34,717 nucleotides of DNA. It comes from Akkermansia muciniphila (GTDB lineage: Bacteria > Verrucomicrobiota > Verrucomicrobiia > Limisphaerales > UBA11320). The translations under genes were made by a program, and so were the position numbers. The notes beneath the pieces are model-generated. The model did no database searches. It was not told the origin of the DNA and worked only from the letters and a program-made list of their open reading frames with translations. Within the stretch, counting starts at the first letter, position 1. Each line of letters opens with the position of its first letter. The DNA is taken from contig CAMAVD010000023.1 of the NCBI GenBank assembly GCA_945861575.1, positions 1-34,717 on the forward strand, read 5' to 3'. This document shows, in pieces, positions 31,384-34,717 of the stretch.

Positions 31384-33534
31384 TCAGGCGGGTCTGGGTG
31401 CGCGAGGCTTGAATTGGATGGGAGCGGAGGCCGGAGGATGATCGTGGCTGTGCCCATGCCCCGAATGGTCATGCCCATGAGGGTGATCATGATCATGACC
31501 GGAACCCGCATCCAGAGGGGCGGGAGGCTGGAAGGGCTCAAGCTCCTCCCCCTGTCTGACAAGCCGGAAGCTATTGAAAACCACCAGGAGCGATCCTCCG
31601 ACATGCATGAGCGCGGCCACGATTGGATTGATAATCTTGAGCGCGGCGAGTGCAAGTCCTCCAATCACGAAAAGAACGCCAAACAAGAAATTCTGATTGA
31701 TCACCGCCCGGGTTTGACGGGAAAGCTTGATGAGGAAGGGAAGCCGGCGGAGATCGCTGTTCATCAGCGCAATGGTCGCGCTGTGGATCGCCACTTCGCT
31801 CCCGGCCGCGCCCATCGCAATGCCGAGATCCCCTGCTGCGAGCGCAGGCGCGTCGTTGACCCCGTCCCCGACGACCGCGACGCGATAACCCTTGGACTTG
31901 ATGGCACGCACGTACTCCACCTTGTTCTGAGGCAAGCAGTCACCCACGACCTCCTCGCAGCCGATTTCCAGAGCGACACGTTTGGCCACCGGCGTTCGAT
32001 CACCAGAGACCATGGCGAGGCGACGAACTCCGATCGCTTTTAGTTCCTGCAGGGCCTCCTTTGCTTCGGCGCGGGTCTGATCCTGCAAGCCAACCCAGCC
32101 GATGCACTTGCCGCTGCGCGCTACAAAGACCAAGCTGTAGCCTTCGGTCTCATTGAGGTCCACGGACTGCCCGAAATCCTCCGTGACTCCATTGTCCTTC
32201 AGCCACTGGGCACGCCCCACCAGGACCGCCTCCCCGTCGACAGTTGCGCGCACCCCGCGCCCCGCAGTCTCAGCGAAATCCAGGGGATCCGAAACCTTAA
32301 CACCCGCCTCCTGGGCCAGTTGGGACAGCGCCTTCGCCGTGGGGTGATTGCTATATTTTTCAGCGATCGCAGCCACACGTAGCAGCTCCGCAGGCGACGT
32401 CTCGGCCAGCGGGTTCAATCGGCTTACCGCCAGCTTCCCCGTGGTAAGTGTGCCGGTCTTGTCAAAAATAAACGCGTTGATGCGCGCCGCGAGCTCGATG
32501 TCTCCGACGTTCTTGATGAGAATCCCCAGGCGCGCCGCTGCCGACAAAGCGGCCACCATCGCGGTGGGTGTCGCAAGAACGAACGCACAGGGACACGCCA
32601 CGATGAACACCGCGATCACGCGGCTCAAATCTGAGGTGAACGCCCAGACCAGCGCTCCAATCACCAGCACCAACGGGGTATAGAACCCCATATACTGATC
32701 CACGATCCTCATGATCGGCAGCTTGGTTTTCTCGGCGGCCAGGATCAGCTCACGAACCTTGCCCAAGGTGGTGTCCTGGCCGGCGCGGCTGACTTTGATC
32801 TCCAGCACGCCTGTGAGATTCTGAGTTCCAGCATAGACCTCGTCACCCGTGCGCTTGTCAACGGGAAGCGATTCACCGGTGATGTTAGCCTGGTTGATAG
32901 AGCCCTGGCCGGTGATGATGAGACCGTCTGCGGCGACATTATCTCCTGGTCTGACACGGATCACATCGCCGATAGCCAGTTCCCGTACCGCCACTTCCTG
33001 TTCCACGCCACCCTTCAAACGCCGTGCCTTGGTAGGCGTCAAGCGGATGAGAGACTCGATCGACGAGCGGGCACCTTCGGCCGTTCGCGTTTCGATAATC
33101 TCGCCCAGCAGCATAAAGAAAGAAACCACACCGGCTTCCAGATAGCTGCCGGAGGCAAGGGAGGCGAGCACAGCTAGGCCCACCAACTCATTGGTACTAA
33201 GAACTCCCCGTCGGAGATCCTTGAAGGCCGTAATGATGATGGGAACACCAAGCAGCAGCGCTCCCACGAGCGCGCTCAGAGAGGCAAGGAGTGCTGACTC
33301 TGAAAACCACCATTCAATCAGGAGAGAGTTCAGAAGGAAAACAAGCCCGATGAAGATCTGACGCATCCGCACATTGGTATGCGAATGATCGTGTCCGCAC
33401 TGCGAGCATCCGTCCCCCGAGCCATGGTCGTGTTTATGATGCGAGTGATCATGATCGTGGTCATGGTCATGCGAATGGTCATGCCCGTGATCGTGGCCGT
33501 GTTGCGTTTTGGGACTGTGCGTCGAAACATTCAT
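31384..33534 (-). CDS. P1B-type heavy-metal ATPase with His-rich N- and C-termini
   Basis: 716 residues. The first 55 residues hold a long His/Asp run (about 31-50 alternating HD) plus CSQCGHDHSH, in place of the usual HMA domain. Membrane helices follow from about 57. Pump motifs: 'ITGESLPVDK' (TGES actuator), CPC at residues 314-316 in 'IVACPCAFVLATPTAM', the phosphorylation site DKTGTLT (D358), 'SNHPTAKALS' (the His-Pro of P1B pumps), 'MVSGDRTPVAKRVA' and 'VGDGVNDAPALAAGDLGIAMG'. The last membrane helix reads MHVGGSLLVVFNSFRL (643-658). CPC is shared by Cu and Zn/Cd/Pb pumps; the HVGGS helix looks like neither of the standard Cu (M..SS) nor Zn (DxG) versions. The C-terminus adds a second His-rich tail. 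It exports a soft or transition metal, identity open. It lies 20 bases after the SPFH gene. Confidence 0.95.
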   Translation of the reverse strand: MNVSTHSPKTQHGHDHGHDHSHDHDHDHDHSHHKHDHGSGDGCSQCGHDHSHTNVRMRQIFIGLVFLLNSLLIEWWFSESALLASLSALVGALLLGVPIIITAFKDLRRGVLSTNELVGLAVLASLASGSYLEAGVVSFFMLLGEIIETRTAEGARSSIESLIRLTPTKARRLKGGVEQEVAVRELAIGDVIRVRPGDNVAADGLIITGQGSINQANITGESLPVDKRTGDEVYAGTQNLTGVLEIKVSRAGQDTTLGKVRELILAAEKTKLPIMRIVDQYMGFYTPLVLVIGALVWAFTSDLSRVIAVFIVACPCAFVLATPTAMVAALSAAARLGILIKNVGDIELAARINAFIFDKTGTLTTGKLAVSRLNPLAETSPAELLRVAAIAEKYSNHPTAKALSQLAQEAGVKVSDPLDFAETAGRGVRATVDGEAVLVGRAQWLKDNGVTEDFGQSVDLNETEGYSLVFVARSGKCIGWVGLQDQTRAEAKEALQELKAIGVRRLAMVSGDRTPVAKRVALEIGCEEVVGDCLPQNKVEYVRAIKSKGYRVAVVGDGVNDAPALAAGDLGIAMGAAGSEVAIHSATIALMNSDLRRLPFLIKLSRQTRAVINQNFLFGVLFVIGGLALAALKIINPIVAALMHVGGSLLVVFNSFRLVRQGEELEPFQPPAPLDAGSGHDHDHPHGHDHSGHGHSHDHPPASAPIQFKPRAPRPA

Positions 33535-33554
33535 GGCGTCAGGGCGGTTTCCCG

Positions 33555-34717
33555 TCAGTTATTGTCGGCAGCCGGGTTGGTGTCGGTGTCTTTCTTGGCG
33601 GGCTCCAGACTTTCCTCCCGGTTCAGGAGGAGCCGGAGTTCCTGTTTGCCACCATCGGATCGGTCCTTGAGCACATACTTTCGTTCGATCGAAGGAGCTG
33701 CCTTCAGCATCATCTCACTCAGCAATCGCTGCCTCAGAAGTGCAGGGGATTCGAGATAGCTCGGCAGGAGAGCGCCGAACCGATTCGTCTCGTTGCGGAT
33801 CTGCACCAGCTCGTTGGTATACTCATTATGAGCTGAAAAGACGATCCGTGCCGCGATGTTCTCTGCCTCCTGACGCGTCCGAATGGCGACCGTGCTGGCC
33901 TCATTGACCTCCTTGTTTTTTCGTTCTGTAGCTTCCAGCACCTGATCAAAGAGCTGCTTCACCTGGCGTGGCGGAATGATCGTAGCGATCACCGCTTCGA
34001 CGCTGACACCGAGGCCCTGCTGTTGGACGAGCGCCGAAACCCGACCCCGCACTTCATCGGAGAAGGCCAAACTTCCGTCCCTCAAAAGATACTCCACCTT
34101 GAACCGGGCGGCAGCGTAAGTGATGGCGTTGTTCAGGGCGTTAGTCAGCAGCACCGGGGTGTTGGTAAAAGCAAAGAGATAGCGGGCAGGGTCCGTAATC
34201 CGGTAATTGAAGGACGCACGGATGTGAACGATATTGGTATCACCCGTGAGGGTGTAGCCGTCTGAAAGAGGGTTCAACGGCCCCGAGTTGGATTCGTCGT
34301 CTCCCGTAGCCTCGGTGACGGCGGATGTCCTGTACCAGCCGACGGTTGACTCCACCTGTTGCACACGGCTGATGGGCACCTTGATGAACTCATCGATGGG
34401 ATAGGGCCAGGCGAGTTTCGGGCCCGGCATGAGCAAGATTCCCTCCCCTTCGCCCACGGGGCGTCCAAAGCGCAGAATCACCCCACGCTCTTCAGGGCCC
34501 ACGATCCTAAGATTAGAGAAAAGGAACACCACGACCAACGCCGCCATAATGCCCTTCAAGATCCAGAAGCTGGACTTCAGCGCATCGGACAGCGCCCGGG
34601 TACCCGCATCGCTGCCCGAATCCGCAGCCTCGGACGGATGCCCCTTCTCGTGATCATGATCGTGGCCATGGTCGTGATCATGGGGATGCCCCCCCTCGTG
34701 ATGCGAGTGGGTAACAG
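33555..34717 (-). CDS. hflK: HflK-like SPFH/band-7 protein with His-rich N-terminus (5' end outside window)
   Basis: The frame is open to the right edge; a TTG at 34559 (MKGIMAALVV) is only internal. Upstream of it the reading continues as a His/Asp-rich stretch (HPHDHDHGHDHDHEKGH), then 'RALSDALKSSFWILKGIMAALVVVFLFSNLRIV', one membrane anchor, and 'GPEERGVILRFGRPVGEG', 'GPKLAWPYPIDEFIKVPI', 'TGDTNIVHIRASFNYRITDPARYLFAF' and 'VEAVIATIIPPRQVKQLFDQVLEA', diagnostic for HflK-type SPFH proteins, followed by a long helical segment rich in Glu/Arg and a hydrophilic C-terminus. E. coli HflK with HflC controls the FtsH protease. Here the neighbour is a metal ATPase, not hflC, though hflC could lie upstream outside the window. 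The shared His-rich tails suggest a joint role in metal handling. Confidence 0.92.
   Translation of the reverse strand, partial: VTHSHHEGGHPHDHDHGHDHDHEKGHPSEAADSGSDAGTRALSDALKSSFWILKGIMAALVVVFLFSNLRIVGPEERGVILRFGRPVGEGEGILLMPGPKLAWPYPIDEFIKVPISRVQQVESTVGWYRTSAVTEATGDDESNSGPLNPLSDGYTLTGDTNIVHIRASFNYRITDPARYLFAFTNTPVLLTNALNNAITYAAARFKVEYLLRDGSLAFSDEVRGRVSALVQQQGLGVSVEAVIATIIPPRQVKQLFDQVLEATERKNKEVNEASTVAIRTRQEAENIAARIVFSAHNEYTNELVQIRNETNRFGALLPSYLESPALLRQRLLSEMMLKAAPSIERKYVLKDRSDGGKQELRLLLNREESLEPAKKDTDTNPAADNN

Noticed and set aside
33330-33530. Short repeated ATGATC/CATGGTC units resembling a microsatellite or CRISPR-like array
   Set aside because: They are codons of the His/Asp tail in the ATPase gene; no regular repeat-spacer pattern.

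Overview
The window looks like chromosome from a Gram-negative member of the Verrucomicrobiota (a Pedosphaera/Limisphaerales-like lineage is my guess). The evidence is a GC-rich sequence, a PSD1-cytochrome/DUF1501 pair typical of Planctomycetes and Verrucomicrobia, an RNase HIII gene, lipid A synthesis (lpxD), an outer-membrane barrel protein, a CHASE2-kinase next to an ECF-type sigma factor, and a tagaturonate epimerase. Shine-Dalgarno sites are weak or absent before many genes. Taxonomy is inferred from gene content only.

Layout. 1-311 (-) is the broken end of a RAYT/IS200-like transposase, followed by tRNA-Pro(CGG) at 608-684 (-). 1087-9703 (+) is a four-gene block: a secreted Ig/PPC-like protein, a 1206-residue FecR-TPR-beta-barrel fusion, a CHASE2 Ser/Thr kinase and an ECF-type sigma factor whose start is preceded by a long hairpin. 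I read this as a possible cell-surface signalling unit. 9782-14113 (-) holds two translationally coupled pairs: SDR then ROK kinase, and CotH-kinase then lipoate-ligase-like protein. 14549-14995 (+) is a DUF4394 gene cut short after about 65 residues, abutting 14820-20297 (-), which is mutY, the PSD1 cytochrome protein and the DUF1501 protein, read in that order.

20352-25164 is mostly housekeeping: rnhC (+), lpxD and panD (-), a Gfo/Idh/MocA oxidoreductase (+), and a nuoA-nuoB pair (+) with no nuoC after it. An AraC regulator (25173-25997, -) converges on nuoB. A palindrome-rich intergenic repeat precedes the coupled pair uxaE-aldo/keto reductase (+), which points to uronate or sugar-acid catabolism. 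A bifunctional RluA-like pseudouridine synthase/RlmI-like methyltransferase follows.

30268-30686 is a non-coding gap with a 21-bp inverted repeat pair. On the minus strand at the right end come a small secreted EF-hand protein with a strong terminator, a P1B-type metal ATPase with His-rich tails at both ends, and an HflK-like SPFH protein that also begins with a His-rich tail and runs off the window. The SPFH-plus-ATPase pair is the best candidate for an undescribed system: both partners carry the same kind of metal-binding tail and seem to be co-transcribed.
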